Shown here: positions 1 to 11,245 of the stretch, one piece after another
Numbering within the stretch: position 1 is the stretch's first letter
Layout of the letters: the number at the start of each line of letters is the position of its first letter
From: Halomonas ventosae
GTDB taxonomy: Bacteria > Pseudomonadota > Gammaproteobacteria > Pseudomonadales > Halomonadaceae
Direction of reading: 5' to 3'
NCBI RefSeq assembly: GCF_004361885.1
Contig: NZ_SNWH01000002.1
Location: 121,111-185,110 of the forward strand
DNA length: 64,000 nucleotides
The notes under the pieces: generated by a model
Database searches by the model: none
Told to the model about the DNA's origin: nothing
What the model saw: the letters and a program-made list of their open reading frames with translations, nothing else
Translations under genes and position numbers: made by a program

Positions 1-1819
1 CGGGCAGCCTGATCGACTTCAACGTGCGCGCCGAGCGCATGGGCTGGCTGCCCTCCGCGCCGCAGCTTTCCACCAACCCGTTGCGCCTGGCCAAGGCCGC
101 CGAGGCCGCCGGCCTGTCCACCAAGGACTACGCCGTTGAGCAGCTCAAGGAGGGCAAGCTGGCCTTCGCCGCGGAGGACCCGGACAACCCCCAGAACTTC
201 CCGCGCAACATGTTCATCTGGCGCTCCAACCTGCTGGGCAGCTCCGGCAAGGGCCATGACTACCTGCTCAAGTACCTGCTGGGCGCCAACCACGGGGTGC
301 AGGGCAAGGACCTGGGTAAGATGGACGGCATCAAGCCCGAGGAGGTCAAGTGGCACGACGAGGCCCCCGAGGGCAAGCTTGATCTGCTGGTGACCCTGGA
401 CTTCCGCATGTCCACCACCTGCCTCTACTCGGACGTCGTGCTGCCCACGGCGACCTGGTACGAGAAGGACGACCTCAACACTTCCGACATGCACCCCTTC
501 ATCCACCCGCTGACTGCGGCCACCGACCCAGCCTGGGAGTCGCGCAGCGACTGGGAGATCTACAAGGGTATCGCCAAGGCCTTTTCCAAGGCCTGCGTGG
601 GACATCTGGGCGAGGAGACCGACCTGGTCACCCTGCCGCACCAGCACGACTCCCCGGCCGAGCTGGCTCAGGTCGAGGTCAGGGACTGGAAGAAGGGCGA
701 GTGCGAGCCGATTCCCGGCAAGACCATGCCGGCGCTGATCGAGGTCAAGCGGAACTATCCCGAGACCTATGAGCGCTTCACCTCCATCGGCCCGCTGCTC
801 GAGAGCATCGGCAATGGCGGCAAGGGCATCAGCTGGAACACCGAGAAGGAGGTGGAGCTGCTCGGCAGGCTCAATCACCGCAAGCTGGACGGGCCGCACA
901 AGGGGCGTCCGCAGATCGAGTCGGCCATCGATGCCGCCGAGATGATCCTGACCCTGGCGCCGGAGACCAACGGCCAGGTGGCGGTGAAAGCCTGGCAGGC
1001 GCTTTCCAAGATCACCGGGCGCGACCACGCCCACCTGGCGCATCCCAAGGAGGAGGAGAAGATCCGCTTTCGCGACATCGTCGCCCAGCCGCGCAAGATC
1101 ATCTCCAGCCCCACCTGGTCAGGCCTCGAGGACGAGCATGTCTCCTACAACGCCGGCTACACCAACGTCCACGAGTTGATCCCGTGGCGCACCGTCAGCG
1201 GTCGCCAGCAGTTCTACCAGGACCACCCCTGGATGCGCGCCTTCGGCGAGAGCCTGCTGGTCTATCGGCCACCCATCGACACCAAGGCGGTGGCCAGCGT
1301 CCATGCACCCAAGAGCAACGGTAACCCGGAGATCGCCCTGAACTGGATCACCCCGCACCAGAAGTGGGGCATCCACTCCACCTACAGCGACAACCTGCTG
1401 ATGCAGACCCTGTCGCGGGGCGGTCCCATCGTCTGGCTCTCCGAGGACGATGCCAAATCCATCGGTGTCGAGGACAACGACTGGATGGAGCTCTACAACG
1501 CCAACGGCGCGGTCACCGCCCGGGCAGTAGTCAGCCAGCGGGTCAAGAGCGGCATGGCGATGATGTATCACGCCCAGGAGCGACTCCTGAATATCCCCGG
1601 TTCGGAAATCTCCGGCACGCGGGGCGGTATCCACAACTCGGTGACCCGCGTGTGTCCCAAGCCGACCCACATGATCGGCGGCTATGCCCAGCTCGCCTAC
1701 AGCTTCAACTACTACGGCACCGTCGGCTCCAACCGCGATGAATTCGTCATCGTGCGCAAGATGCGCCGGATCGACTGGCTGGACGGCGAAGGCAATGACT
1801 ACGAGCAGGAGGCCGTGAA

Positions 1820-1823
<4 letters not shown>
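1..1823 (+). CDS. narG: Respiratory nitrate reductase alpha subunit, C-terminal part (cut by window start)
   Basis: Catalytic molybdopterin subunit of the membrane-bound nitrate reductase, reducing nitrate to nitrite on the cytoplasmic side. The reading frame is open from base 3, so the true start lies upstream; about 606 residues are visible of a family length near 1,250. The visible part covers the later molybdopterin-oxidoreductase region and the C-terminal dinucleotide-binding domain (for example RGGPIVWLSEDDAKSIGV and SGTRGGIHNSVTRVCPKPTH). The stop overlaps the narH start in an ATGA arrangement at 1820-1823, so the two are translationally coupled. Identity is supported by the intact narHJI series that follows. 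The promoter, where Fnr and NarL sites would be expected, is outside the window. Confidence 0.97.
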
Positions 1824-3380
<1,557 letters not shown>

Positions 3381-3388
<8 letters not shown>

Positions 3389-4169
3389 GGCAGCGCTGCA
3401 ACACCCCGCCGCGGAGCCGGACATGCTGAGCCTGCGCGTGCTGGCCCGGCTGCTCGACTACCCCTCCGCAGAACTCCAGGCCGCCGCACCGGAGATGATC
3501 GAGCTCCTCGACGCCGAGCGCCGCTGGGAGGCGGCGCTGCGCACCCGCCTGATGGACTGGTGTCAGCGCCTGCTGGAGGCCGACCTGATGGAGCTGCAGG
3601 CTGAGTACGTGGCACTGTTCGACAAGGGGCGCAGCACCTCGCTGCTGCTTTTCGAGCACGTCCACGGCGAGTCCCGCGATCGCGGCCAGGCCATGGTCGA
3701 CCTGATGGCTGAGTACAGCGCCGCGGGCTTCGAGCTCGATGCCCGTGAGCTGCCCGACTACTTGCCGCTGTTCCTGGAGTACCTCTCGACCCGCCCGGAC
3801 GCCGACATCGGCCGCTGGCTGGGCGAGATTCGCCATATCCTGGCACTGCTCGCCGCCCGACTGGAGGAGCGCGATGCCGACCATGCCCTGGTGCCGCTGG
3901 CGCTGCTGGCGCTGATCGGCGCCGAGGGGGACGTCGACGCCCACCGCGAGACGGTGAAGGAGGAGGCACCCGACGACACCCCCGAGGCACTGGACGAGGT
4001 GTGGGAGGAAGAAGCGGTGCGCTTCAGCGCCGCCTCCGACGAGGACTGCGCCCTGCAGTCCGCCGAGGGCCAGCGACTCGCCGAGCGCAAGAACGTGACG
4101 CACAGCGAGGCGGTGCGGGTCCTCGATCCCGCCTCCGTCGCCGCCAGGCATCAAGGAGACCAGTCATGA
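3381..4169 (+). CDS. narJ: Nitrate reductase molybdenum cofactor assembly chaperone
   Basis: Cytoplasmic NarJ/TorD-family chaperone that keeps apo-NarGH competent for cofactor insertion and membrane docking; not part of the final enzyme. I place the start at the ATG at 3381 (MAEAALQHPAAEP, 262 aa), inside the end of narH and preceded by GAGGTG. The longer open frame from 3216 only reads through narH. The typical signature LLDYPSAELQ and the helical YVALFDKGRSTSLLLFEHVH segment are present. The acidic C-terminal third is usual for NarJ. The stop overlaps narI by ATGA. Confidence 0.97.
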
Positions 4170-4843
4170 GCTACTTTACTACCCTGCTGTTCGGGCTCTA
4201 CCCCTACCTTGCCGGCACCGTCTTCCTGGTTGGCAGCCTGCTGCGCTTCGATCATGGCCAGTACACCTGGAAGAGCGGATCGAGCCAGATGCTGACTTCC
4301 CGGAACATGCGCATGGCCAGCAACCTCTTCCATGTCGGCATCCTGGTGATCTTCTTCGGCCATCTGGTGGGCCTGCTGACCCCGCACTGGGTCTACGCGC
4401 CCTTCATGAGCGCCGGGACCAAGCAGCTAGTCGCCATCCTGGTCGGCGGCATCGCCGGCGTGATGTGCCTGGTGGGAGGCGCCATGCTGGCCCATCGCCG
4501 CCTGACCAACCCGCGGGTGAGGGCCTCGTCCAGCACCATGGATACCGTCATCATTGTGCTGTTGGTCGTGCAGGTCTCGCTGGGTCTTTTGACCATCATC
4601 CCCGCCCTGGGCCACCTGGACGGCGGCGTGATGCTTCAGCTCGCCGGCTGGGCACAGTCCATCGTGTTTTTCCAGGGCGGTGCCGCGGGCTACCTCGACG
4701 AGGTCGGCCTGATCTACAAGCTGCACATTCTGGTGGGCCTGACCATCATCCTGCTGTTCCCCTTCACCCGTCTGGTGCATGTGTGGAGCGTGCCCTTCGG
4801 CTACGTGACTCGCCGCTATCAGCTCGTGCGGCGTAGAGGGTAA
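4166..4843 (+). CDS. narI: Respiratory nitrate reductase gamma subunit (cytochrome b)
   Basis: Membrane diheme cytochrome b that oxidises quinol and feeds NarH; 225 aa and five predicted membrane helices, both normal. Candidate heme ligands are H56 and H66 in the second helix (NLFHVGILVIFFGH) and H187 and H205 near the C-terminus (YKLHILVG, RLVHVWS). Start at 4166 overlaps the narJ stop and has AAGGAGA upstream. The longer frame from 4001 is a read-through of narJ. Confidence 0.98.
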   Translation: MSYFTTLLFGLYPYLAGTVFLVGSLLRFDHGQYTWKSGSSQMLTSRNMRMASNLFHVGILVIFFGHLVGLLTPHWVYAPFMSAGTKQLVAILVGGIAGVMCLVGGAMLAHRRLTNPRVRASSSTMDTVIIVLLVVQVSLGLLTIIPALGHLDGGVMLQLAGWAQSIVFFQGGAAGYLDEVGLIYKLHILVGLTIILLFPFTRLVHVWSVPFGYVTRRYQLVRRRG

Positions 4844-4855
4844 GGAGTTTCCTTC

Positions 4856-5680
4856 ATGCAGAAGATCGATATCGAGATGATCCCGGGGAGCGCCGTGACT
4901 CCCCCGCCGATCCGGGTCGGCGCGGCCACCATCGCGGAGGCCGCCATCGCCGAGGAGATGCAGTACCACCCGGCGGACAGCGCCGGTACCGCCCAGCTCA
5001 AGGCGGCCCGCGCCCTGGTGGTGCGTGAGCTGCTGCGCCAGCGGGCGGCGGCGCTGGGCATGGACGAGGCTGCGAGCGAGGCGATCGACGAGGCCGATGC
5101 TGCTATCGCCGCGCTGCTGGAGCGGGAGCTGGAGGTCCCCGAGCCCGCCGAGGCGGATTGCCGCCGCTTCCACGCCGCCCATCCCGAGCGCTTCAGCGAA
5201 CCCACCCGCCTGCGGGTGCGTCATGTGCTGCTCGCCGCGGCCCCGGACGACGCCCCGGCCCGTGATGCCGGCTATCGCCTGGGCGAGACACTGATCCGCG
5301 AGCTGCAGGCAGTACCCGAGCGCTTTACCGAGTTCGCCCAGCGCCACTCCGCCTGCCCCTCGAAGGAGCAGGGCGGCGAGCTGGGCTGGCTGGTGCCCGG
5401 CCAGACCGTGGCCGAGCTGGATCGCGCCCTGCAGCACCTGCCCGAGGGGCTGCATGACCGGCCGCTGGCCTCGCGCTACGGCTGGCACGTGGTGGCCATC
5501 GATGCGCGTGTCGAGGGACGCGAGCTGCCCTATGAGCAGGTGGCCGAGCACGTCCGCCACAGCCTGCGCGAGCAGGCCACACGCCGGGCCCTGCGCCATT
5601 ACCTGCTGGCGCTGGAGGCCGAGATCGGCGTCGAGGGCATCGCGCTCGACGACGAGGGTGGCAGCGCCCTGATGCAGTAG
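4856..5680 (+). CDS. Parvulin-type peptidyl-prolyl isomerase of the nar operon (NifM/NarM-like)
   Basis: Soluble 274-aa protein, no signal peptide, with a C-terminal PpiC/rotamase domain from about residue 115 (LRVRHVLLAA, FAQRHSACPSKEQGGELGW, RYGWHVVAID). The N-terminal half is helical, as in NifM-like isomerases. It starts 12 bases after narI with AAGGAG in front. Parvulins at the end of narGHJI operons are known in pseudomonads and halomonads and are thought to help the nitrate reductase fold. The family and location are clear; the exact client is inferred. Confidence 0.85.
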   Translation: MQKIDIEMIPGSAVTPPPIRVGAATIAEAAIAEEMQYHPADSAGTAQLKAARALVVRELLRQRAAALGMDEAASEAIDEADAAIAALLERELEVPEPAEADCRRFHAAHPERFSEPTRLRVRHVLLAAAPDDAPARDAGYRLGETLIRELQAVPERFTEFAQRHSACPSKEQGGELGWLVPGQTVAELDRALQHLPEGLHDRPLASRYGWHVVAIDARVEGRELPYEQVAEHVRHSLREQATRRALRHYLLALEAEIGVEGIALDDEGGSALMQ

Positions 5681-5711
5681 CCGCATGAAGGGGGCCGGCC
5701 CCCCGAGGTTT

Positions 5712-6146
5712 CCGACTCTCCTTTCCATGACGCCGCTCGCGCCGCGATCTTGGGGCGTTGCTGATACCTCAGCTGACCTGGGTCAATCTCTTGGTCAGGT
5801 AGGCGAACAAGTCGATCTGGTAGTCTGTACCGGTGGGGCCAGGGGGAAGAAGGACCATGTCCGGCGATTAGTGACGTGCCTAGTGACGCGCCTGGGTGCA
5901 TCTGCTCCACGGCGTGGCGGTCAATCCCGGCAAGCCGTTTACCCTTGGCGGGCTCGGCCCATCGCTGCACGATGGCCCCCCGCTGTTTGACCTGCCCGGC
6001 AATCCCGGGGCCTCGAGGGTGGGTGTGTCGTGGCTGGGCTGGCGCTGCCTATGGCGCATGCCCGCCAGGGATCACACATGCTCAGCGCCGCCAGCCAGGC
6101 CCATGGCTACCTGGTCATCGATGCTGATACCGCTGTGGAGGAAGGC
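5712..6146 (+). pseudogene. moeA: moeA (molybdopterin molybdotransferase) remnant in three frame pieces
   Basis: No intact gene lies between the isomerase and the Crp/Fnr regulator, but three stretches in successive frames read as MoeA in the right order. First, from about 5757: VADTSADLGQSLGQ and QVDLVVCTGG, matching the MoeA D..aL...DlvvtsGG segment. Second, from about 5900 in another frame: HGVAVNPGKPFTLGGLG and LFDLPGNPG, the family hallmark. Third, from about 6072 back in the first frame: GSHMLSAASQAHGYLVI, the MoeA C-terminal domain. Only about 435 bp remain of the normal 1.2 kb, so the gene has frameshifts and deletions. MoeA inserts molybdenum into the cofactor NarG needs, so another copy must be elsewhere in the genome. 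Confidence 0.8.
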
Positions 6147-6147
6147 C

Positions 6148-6891
6148 ATGTCTACGGATACTGCCCCGGTGCCCCGTTCCTCGACCGAGCTGCTGTTGCG
6201 GCCCCGCCAGCTGCGTGAGCTGGTGCGCGGTGTGTCCTGGTTGCGTGATCTCGACGATGAGCAGCTTGAGGCTCTGCTGGAAGACAGCAAGGTATGCACC
6301 CTCAAGACCCGCGAGTGGCTATTTTGCCAGGATGCCCCGGCCGAGTGGCTGTATATCGTGGTCAGCGGGGCGGTGCGCCTGGTGCGCAGCGCCGGCGATG
6401 GTCGCCTGGCGACCATCCGCTGCGTGGAGCGCGGCGGCACCCTGGGCGAGCTGAGCATGGTGTCCAGCGCCGGGGTCTACCTCTATTCCGCCGAGGCCCT
6501 GCGCCGTACCCATGTACTGACCATCCCTGCGACACGCTGCCGCGCGATCATAGATCATCAGCCGGCCTGCCGGGCGGAGTTCATGAGCCAACTGGTGCTG
6601 GAGCTCACCGAGCGCCTCGAGGACATGGCTCTGCTGACCCAGGCCAACGCCATGGCACGCCTGGCCAGCTACCTCATGCGCCAGCTCCCGACGGGGTTCA
6701 TCAGGGGCCCGCGGGTGGTGCGGCTGACGATTCCCAAGCGCTGGCTGGCCGCTCAGCTGGCCATGACCCCGGAAACCCTCTCGCGGCTGCTGGCCAGGCT
6801 GCGCGAGGAGGGGATCATCAACATCGACCGTCAGCGAGTAGTGATCCTCGACGAGCAGAAGCTGCGCCACCACATGCTGAGCGACGACTGA
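6148..6891 (+). CDS. Crp/Fnr-family transcriptional regulator (Dnr-like)
   Basis: 247-aa regulator: N-terminal cyclic-nucleotide-binding-like beta barrel (about residues 30-145), a dimerisation helix, and a C-terminal winged HTH (IPKRWLAAQLAMTPETLSRL). The start at 6148 has GGAGGAAGG at 6137-6145; the frame is open further upstream but that reads through the moeA remnant. There is no N-terminal four-cysteine set for an Fnr [4Fe-4S] cluster, so it is closer to the Dnr/NarR branch that senses NO or nitrate-related signals. Position beside nar suggests control of denitrification genes. The effector is inferred, not shown. Confidence 0.85.
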   Translation: MSTDTAPVPRSSTELLLRPRQLRELVRGVSWLRDLDDEQLEALLEDSKVCTLKTREWLFCQDAPAEWLYIVVSGAVRLVRSAGDGRLATIRCVERGGTLGELSMVSSAGVYLYSAEALRRTHVLTIPATRCRAIIDHQPACRAEFMSQLVLELTERLEDMALLTQANAMARLASYLMRQLPTGFIRGPRVVRLTIPKRWLAAQLAMTPETLSRLLARLREEGIINIDRQRVVILDEQKLRHHMLSDD

Positions 6892-7024
6892 CTCGCCTTT
6901 CGTGACTCGCCTTTCGGCACTCCGGTGATGACGGATTAGCCCCGAGCAATACCGCTATCTGCAATAGCCCCTAGCCCCACCAAGATCGGATATAGTGGGG
7001 TTCTCTCGTGACCACGGAACGTCG

Positions 7025-7786
7025 ATGCTACTGGAGAGTCTTTCGCCGCTCTCGGCGGGGATCAATCTTCTACTGATACTGCTGTCGGTGTTCACCTCGG
7101 CCTTCACCGCCGCGGTGGGTGTTGGCGGCGGGGTGCTGATGATCATGGCGCTGGCTCAGGTGATGCCGGCGGCGGCGCTGATACCGGTGCATGGCATGGT
7201 GCAGCTCGGCTCCAACGTCGGTCGCACGGCGCTGACCTGGCGACATATCGATCGCACCACGCTGGTCGCCTTCCTGCCCGGCGTGGTGCTAGGGGCGCTG
7301 GCCGCCGCCTGGCTGTTGGTGCGCCTGCCGGCCGGGGTGCTGGAGCTGAGTATCGCGGCTTTCGTGCTCTTCACCTGCTGGGGCCCCGGGCTGCCGAAAC
7401 GGGCCTTGGGGCGTGGTGGCGTGCTGGTTGCCGGGGCCGTCACCACCCTGCTCTCCAGCCTGGTCGGCGCCAGTGGTCCCATGGTGGCGGCTTTCATCAA
7501 GCAGGGTCAGGTAGGCCGCCTGGCTAAGGTTGCTACCTTTTCCGCCTGCATGCTGCTGCAGCACCTGACCAAGGCCTTCGTGTTCGGTGTGGCCGGCTTC
7601 GTCTTCCGCGACTGGCTGCCATTGATGCTGGTGATGGTGGCGGCGGGGTTTCTCGGTACCTGGCTGGGGCTGCATCTGCTGCACCGCCTCTCCGAGCACC
7701 GCTTCGACAGCCTCTTCAGGTGGGCGCTGACGCTGCTGGCGCTGCGCCTGGTGTGGATCGGCGGACAGCGTCTCCTCGGGCATTGA
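7025..7786 (+). CDS. TSUP (TauE/SafE) family membrane exporter
   Basis: About 253 aa with eight hydrophobic segments in two homologous halves; the glycine-rich AAVGVGGGVLMIMALAQVMP near the N-terminus is typical of TauE/SafE proteins, which export sulfite, sulfonates or related organic anions. I prefer the ATG at 7025; a GTG at 6995 would add ten residues but a TATAGT -10-like element sits at 6991. It is a single-gene unit between the nar regulator and a peptidoglycan gene, so the substrate cannot be read from context. Confidence 0.8.
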   Translation: MLLESLSPLSAGINLLLILLSVFTSAFTAAVGVGGGVLMIMALAQVMPAAALIPVHGMVQLGSNVGRTALTWRHIDRTTLVAFLPGVVLGALAAAWLLVRLPAGVLELSIAAFVLFTCWGPGLPKRALGRGGVLVAGAVTTLLSSLVGASGPMVAAFIKQGQVGRLAKVATFSACMLLQHLTKAFVFGVAGFVFRDWLPLMLVMVAAGFLGTWLGLHLLHRLSEHRFDSLFRWALTLLALRLVWIGGQRLLGH

Positions 7787-7903
7787 CGAAAGGCCGTGCC
7801 GGATCGACGAAAAAACGACACAAAGTCCCCTCGCCCCTGTACAGGGCACCACAGTGGGCCATAATGCCAGGGCATCGGTAACAAACCTCGAGGGAACGCA
7901 ACC

Positions 7904-9331
7904 ATGGTGCCTACCATAACAACCAGCCGGCGCCGGATAGGCAGCCTTCTCGTATGGCTGACCGGCCTGTTGCTGGTCAGCATGTCCGTCCAGGCCAATA
8001 ATCCTCGCTATGCGGGCATCGTCATCGACGCCGACAGCCAGGAGATCCTCTACGCCGAGAACGCCGACAAGCTGCGCTATCCAGCCTCGCTCACCAAGAT
8101 GATGACCCTTTACCTGCTGTTCGAGGCTCTGGAAGAGGGCAGACTTGGCCTGAGCCAGCCGCTGCCGGTCTCGGCTCATGCGGCTGCCAAGCCCGCGTCC
8201 AAGCTCTATGTGAAGGCCGGTTCCACCATTCCCGTGGAGAAGGCCATCGAAGCGCTGGTGGTCAAGTCGGCGAACGATGTGGCGGTGGTGGTGGCCGAGG
8301 CGCTGGGCCGCAACGAAGTCCAGTTCGCGGGCATGATGACCGACAAGGCGCGCGAGCTGGGCATGCAGGACACCGTGTTCCGCAATCCCAACGGCCTGCC
8401 CGATGCCGGCCAAGTCACCACGGCACGCGACATGGCGGTGCTCGGCTACCACCTGATGCGCGACTTTCCCCAGTACTATCCCTACTTCTCGCGCTCGAGC
8501 TTCGCCTGGCACGGCAAGACCATTTCCGGCCACAACCGCCTGCTCAAGAGCTACCCAGGCGCCGATGGCCTCAAGACCGGCTTCATTCGTGACTCGGGTT
8601 TCAACGTCACTACCTCGGCGGTGCGTGACGGCCGGCGCCTGATCACCGTGGTGATGGGCGGCTTCAGCGCCGCGTCGCGAGACGCCCACACCGCCGACCT
8701 GCTGGATCGCGGTTTCGTGCGGGGCGCGCTGGCCGACGGCCACGACTGGCTGGCCAGTACCGACATCTCCGGGGGACGGCTGATGCCCGGCGAGCCCCAG
8801 GCCCCGGGCCAGCCGGTTGGCGACTGGCTTCGTCTGGCCAGCCTGGGCACGTCGGCACAGGGGGTGTCGTCCTCCAGCCCGTCTTCGGTTGCGCCGTCGC
8901 GGGCCTCGCTTAGCGTTACCCGCCAGCCAGCACCCTCACGGGTGACGCGTATCGAGGTTCCGGCGGGTGGCGGCGGGGCGAGCCTCGAGCTCGAGCGGGG
9001 CCAGGGCTCGGCCGACGATCCCATCCGGGAACTGATCGCCCGTCATCCCTCGTCGCCGGCAAGCGCCCCGATAAATACTAGCCGGCGCGGCAGTTGGGGC
9101 GTTCAGGTCGGCGCCTTCAGCGATGCTGGGCATGCCCACAGCCTAGCGTCGCGTGCCGCCAGTCAGCTGGCCAGCGAACTGGCTGACGCCCGCGTCGCCG
9201 TGGCCGATGCCGACAAGTCCGGCGTCTACCGCGCCCGCCTGGTGGACATGAACGAGGGCCAGGCCCACACCGCCTGTCGTCGCCTGGTGGCCCAGGGCAT
9301 GGAGTGCATGGTGGTCCAGGCCAGCCTCTGA
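7904..9331 (+). CDS. D-alanyl-D-alanine carboxypeptidase (PBP5/6-like) with SPOR tail
   Basis: 475-aa serine peptidase S11 that trims the terminal D-Ala from peptidoglycan stem peptides in the periplasm. A signal peptide is visible (LLVWLTGLLLVSMSVQA). All three active-site motifs are present: S62-L-T-K65, S122-A-N124 and K224-T-G226. A proline/serine-rich linker (about residues 300-390) leads to a C-terminal SPOR domain (GVQVGAFSDAGHAHSLA onward) that binds denuded glycan at the septum. This architecture is longer than E. coli DacA, which instead ends in an amphipathic anchor; the fusion suggests division-site targeting. A strong terminator follows. Confidence 0.93.
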   Translation: MVPTITTSRRRIGSLLVWLTGLLLVSMSVQANNPRYAGIVIDADSQEILYAENADKLRYPASLTKMMTLYLLFEALEEGRLGLSQPLPVSAHAAAKPASKLYVKAGSTIPVEKAIEALVVKSANDVAVVVAEALGRNEVQFAGMMTDKARELGMQDTVFRNPNGLPDAGQVTTARDMAVLGYHLMRDFPQYYPYFSRSSFAWHGKTISGHNRLLKSYPGADGLKTGFIRDSGFNVTTSAVRDGRRLITVVMGGFSAASRDAHTADLLDRGFVRGALADGHDWLASTDISGGRLMPGEPQAPGQPVGDWLRLASLGTSAQGVSSSSPSSVAPSRASLSVTRQPAPSRVTRIEVPAGGGGASLELERGQGSADDPIRELIARHPSSPASAPINTSRRGSWGVQVGAFSDAGHAHSLASRAASQLASELADARVAVADADKSGVYRARLVDMNEGQAHTACRRLVAQGMECMVVQASL

Positions 9332-9393
9332 GGGCTTGCCCTGCGCCACGTCAGCAGTCCCTGCCATAGTTGTTGGCTGCATAGTTGACTCTC

Positions 9394-9431
9394 GCCACCC
9401 CGCCGGCCCCTGGCCGGCGGGGTGGCTTTTT
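9394..9431 (+). terminator. Rho-independent terminator after the D-Ala-D-Ala carboxypeptidase
   Basis: Perfect 15-bp stem, GCCACCCCGCCGGCC at 9394-9408 against GGCCGGCGGGGTGGC at 9412-9426, three-base loop, followed by five T at 9427-9431. It lies 62 bp after the stop codon. The rest of 9332-9693 contains no gene I can support. Confidence 0.92.
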
Positions 9432-9693
9432 GGGGCCTCGGCCAGAGGAGGGCAGGCGGCATGTCAGCGTCTTGCCAGGGCAGTGGCTTCATGTGTCTGG
9501 GCGTGCTCTGCCTGGCCATCGGTGATGCCATCGCCTTTCGCCAACCTGGCCGGTGAAGTTTTTCCACGGCGTTAAGGGTTTTGTAAGTTTGGCTGACCAT
9601 GATGAGCCTGTTCCTGCCGGTAGCTGCCGTCGGGAACCGCCACCCGGCCTTCGGCCAGTGGCCGTCTATCACTGACTTTCTGGAGGTTTTCCA

Positions 9694-9972
9694 ATGAAGC
9701 GCACTGTACTCAAGGGCATTGTGGCATCCAGCCTGCTGGCGGCAAGCGTTGCTGCTGTAGCCGAGCCGACCTGCACCGACGCTCCTCAGAGCGAGTGGAT
9801 GAGCGAGAAGGAGATGAAGCAGCAGATCGCTGATGCGGGCTACAAGGTCAAGGAGTTCAAGACCACCGATGGCGGCTGCTACGAGGTCTACGGCTGGGAT
9901 GACCAGGAGCGTCGGGTCGAGATCTATTTCAACCCCGTTAACGGCGAGATCGTCAAGAAGGAAGTCGACTGA
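9694..9972 (+). CDS. Small periplasmic PepSY-domain protein
   Basis: 92 aa with a cleavable signal peptide (LKGIVASSLLAASVAAVAEP). The mature part is a single PepSY-like unit (MKQQIADAGYKVKEFKTTDG, then YFNPVNGEIVKKEVD). Start at 9694 has CTGGAGG upstream. Paired with the cytochrome b561 15 bp downstream, the usual arrangement of PepSY-cytochrome b561 redox couples. The two cysteines (in PTCTD and GGCYEV) could form a disulfide. The exact role is unknown. Confidence 0.85.
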   Translation: MKRTVLKGIVASSLLAASVAAVAEPTCTDAPQSEWMSEKEMKQQIADAGYKVKEFKTTDGGCYEVYGWDDQERRVEIYFNPVNGEIVKKEVD

Positions 9973-9986
9973 GCGGAGGCCTGGTC

Positions 9987-10562
9987 ATGACCGGCAATGC
10001 GAGCAGCCAACGGGTCCGCGTCTGGGACCCCTTGGTCAGAATCATCCACTGGTCACTGGTGGCTGGCTTCCTGGCCAACTACTTTCTCACCGAGGCCGGC
10101 GAGACCTGGCATCAGTGGATCGGCTACAGCGTGGTGGCGCTGATCGGCGTGCGTATCCTGTGGGGATTCGTTGGCCCTTGGTCGGCGCGTTGGACGAGCT
10201 TCTGGCCGACGCCCCGCCGCCTGCGGGCCGCGCTGCGCCAACCAGCAGGAGGGAGTGTCGACACGGCCTCGTCGTCGCACGGTATCACCCACACCCCGCT
10301 GGGGGCGGTGATGATGCTGACGCTGCTGGCCCTGTTGCTGGGGTTGGGCACTACCGGCTACATGATGGAGGAGACCGATCGCTTCTGGGGTGTCGAGTGG
10401 GTTGAGGAGGTGCATGAGTGGATGGCCACGGCGATCCTCTGGCTAATACCGCTGCACGTGCTGGGCGCACTCGTCGAGAGCCGCAAGCGAGGCGACAATC
10501 TGATCGCCGCCATGCTGCATGGCTACCGTCGACCTCCCGGCGAGCCGCGCTCGGATAGCTAG
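9987..10562 (+). CDS. Cytochrome b561-family membrane protein
   Basis: 191-aa four-helix membrane cytochrome. Candidate heme ligands H21 (RIIHWSLV), H42 (TWHQWIGY), H143 (VHEWMA) and H157 (LIPLHVLG) are spaced as in the Ni/Fe-hydrogenase b-type and cytochrome b561 families. It likely moves electrons from quinol to a periplasmic partner, plausibly the preceding PepSY protein. It has a paralogue in this window at 18248-18910. Confidence 0.88.
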   Translation: MTGNASSQRVRVWDPLVRIIHWSLVAGFLANYFLTEAGETWHQWIGYSVVALIGVRILWGFVGPWSARWTSFWPTPRRLRAALRQPAGGSVDTASSSHGITHTPLGAVMMLTLLALLLGLGTTGYMMEETDRFWGVEWVEEVHEWMATAILWLIPLHVLGALVESRKRGDNLIAAMLHGYRRPPGEPRSDS

Positions 10563-10621
10563 GCACGGCCGGTCATGGCCACGCCGTCATCGCGAATCAT
10601 CGCGGTGGCGGCGTTTCGCGT

Positions 10622-11245
10622 TCAGCGGCCTGGCGGGCCAGCGAAGGCGCGTGCCGCGCGTTCCGGGTCGGGAGTGCCGCAGATCGCCGAGATCACTGCC
10701 AGGCCGTGGGCGCCGGCCCGCTGCGTCGCGGCCACGTGCTCGGCCTTGAGCCCACCGATGGCCACGCAGGGCAGCGGGCTTTCGGCCACCAGCGCGGCCA
10801 GGCCATCGAAGCCTAGCGGTTCGGCATGGTCGTGCTTGCTGGGGGTGGCGAACACCGGGCCCAGGCCCAGGTAGTCCAGCGCGGTTGGGTCGAGGCACGC
10901 CATCTGCGCATGCGTCTGGACAGAGAGCCCGAGAATCGCCTCCGGGCCGAGCGCCGCGCGGGCCTCGGCCACGTCGCCGTCGTCCTGGCCGAGGTGCAGG
11001 CCGTCGGCGCTGGCGGCCAGTGCCACCTCCAGGCGGTCGTTGATGAGCAGTGGCACGCCGGTGTCGGAGAGCGCGGCCTTGAGGCGACGCGCCTGGTCGA
11101 TCAGTTCGGTATCAGAGGCCTGCTTGTCGCGCAGCTGCACCACCGTTACGCCGCCGCGCACGGCTGCTACCACGGTTTCTACCAGCCCTCGATCCTCACA
11201 CAGGGCCGGGTCGGTGATCAGGTAGAGCGAAAGATCAAGGCGCAT
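10622..11245 (-). CDS. thiE: Thiamine-phosphate synthase
   Basis: 207-aa TIM-barrel enzyme that couples HMP-PP and thiazole phosphate to give thiamine phosphate. The N-terminus (LSLYLITDPALCEDRG), the pyrophosphate-binding VVQLRDKQ, LLINDRLEVALAASADGLHLGQDD, and GLGPVFATPSKHD are all family signatures. The start lies 11 bp inside the end of thiM, so thiM-thiE form one minus-strand operon under the TPP riboswitch. Convergent with the cytochrome b561 gene; only 59 bp separate the two ends. Confidence 0.95.
   Translation of the reverse strand: MRLDLSLYLITDPALCEDRGLVETVVAAVRGGVTVVQLRDKQASDTELIDQARRLKAALSDTGVPLLINDRLEVALAASADGLHLGQDDGDVAEARAALGPEAILGLSVQTHAQMACLDPTALDYLGLGPVFATPSKHDHAEPLGFDGLAALVAESPLPCVAIGGLKAEHVAATQRAGAHGLAVISAICGTPDPERAARAFAGPPGR

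Noticed and set aside
5688..5703. GGGGGCCGGCCCCC as a terminator after the isomerase gene
   Set aside because: Short palindrome without a loop of usable size or a following T-run; it merely precedes the moeA remnant.
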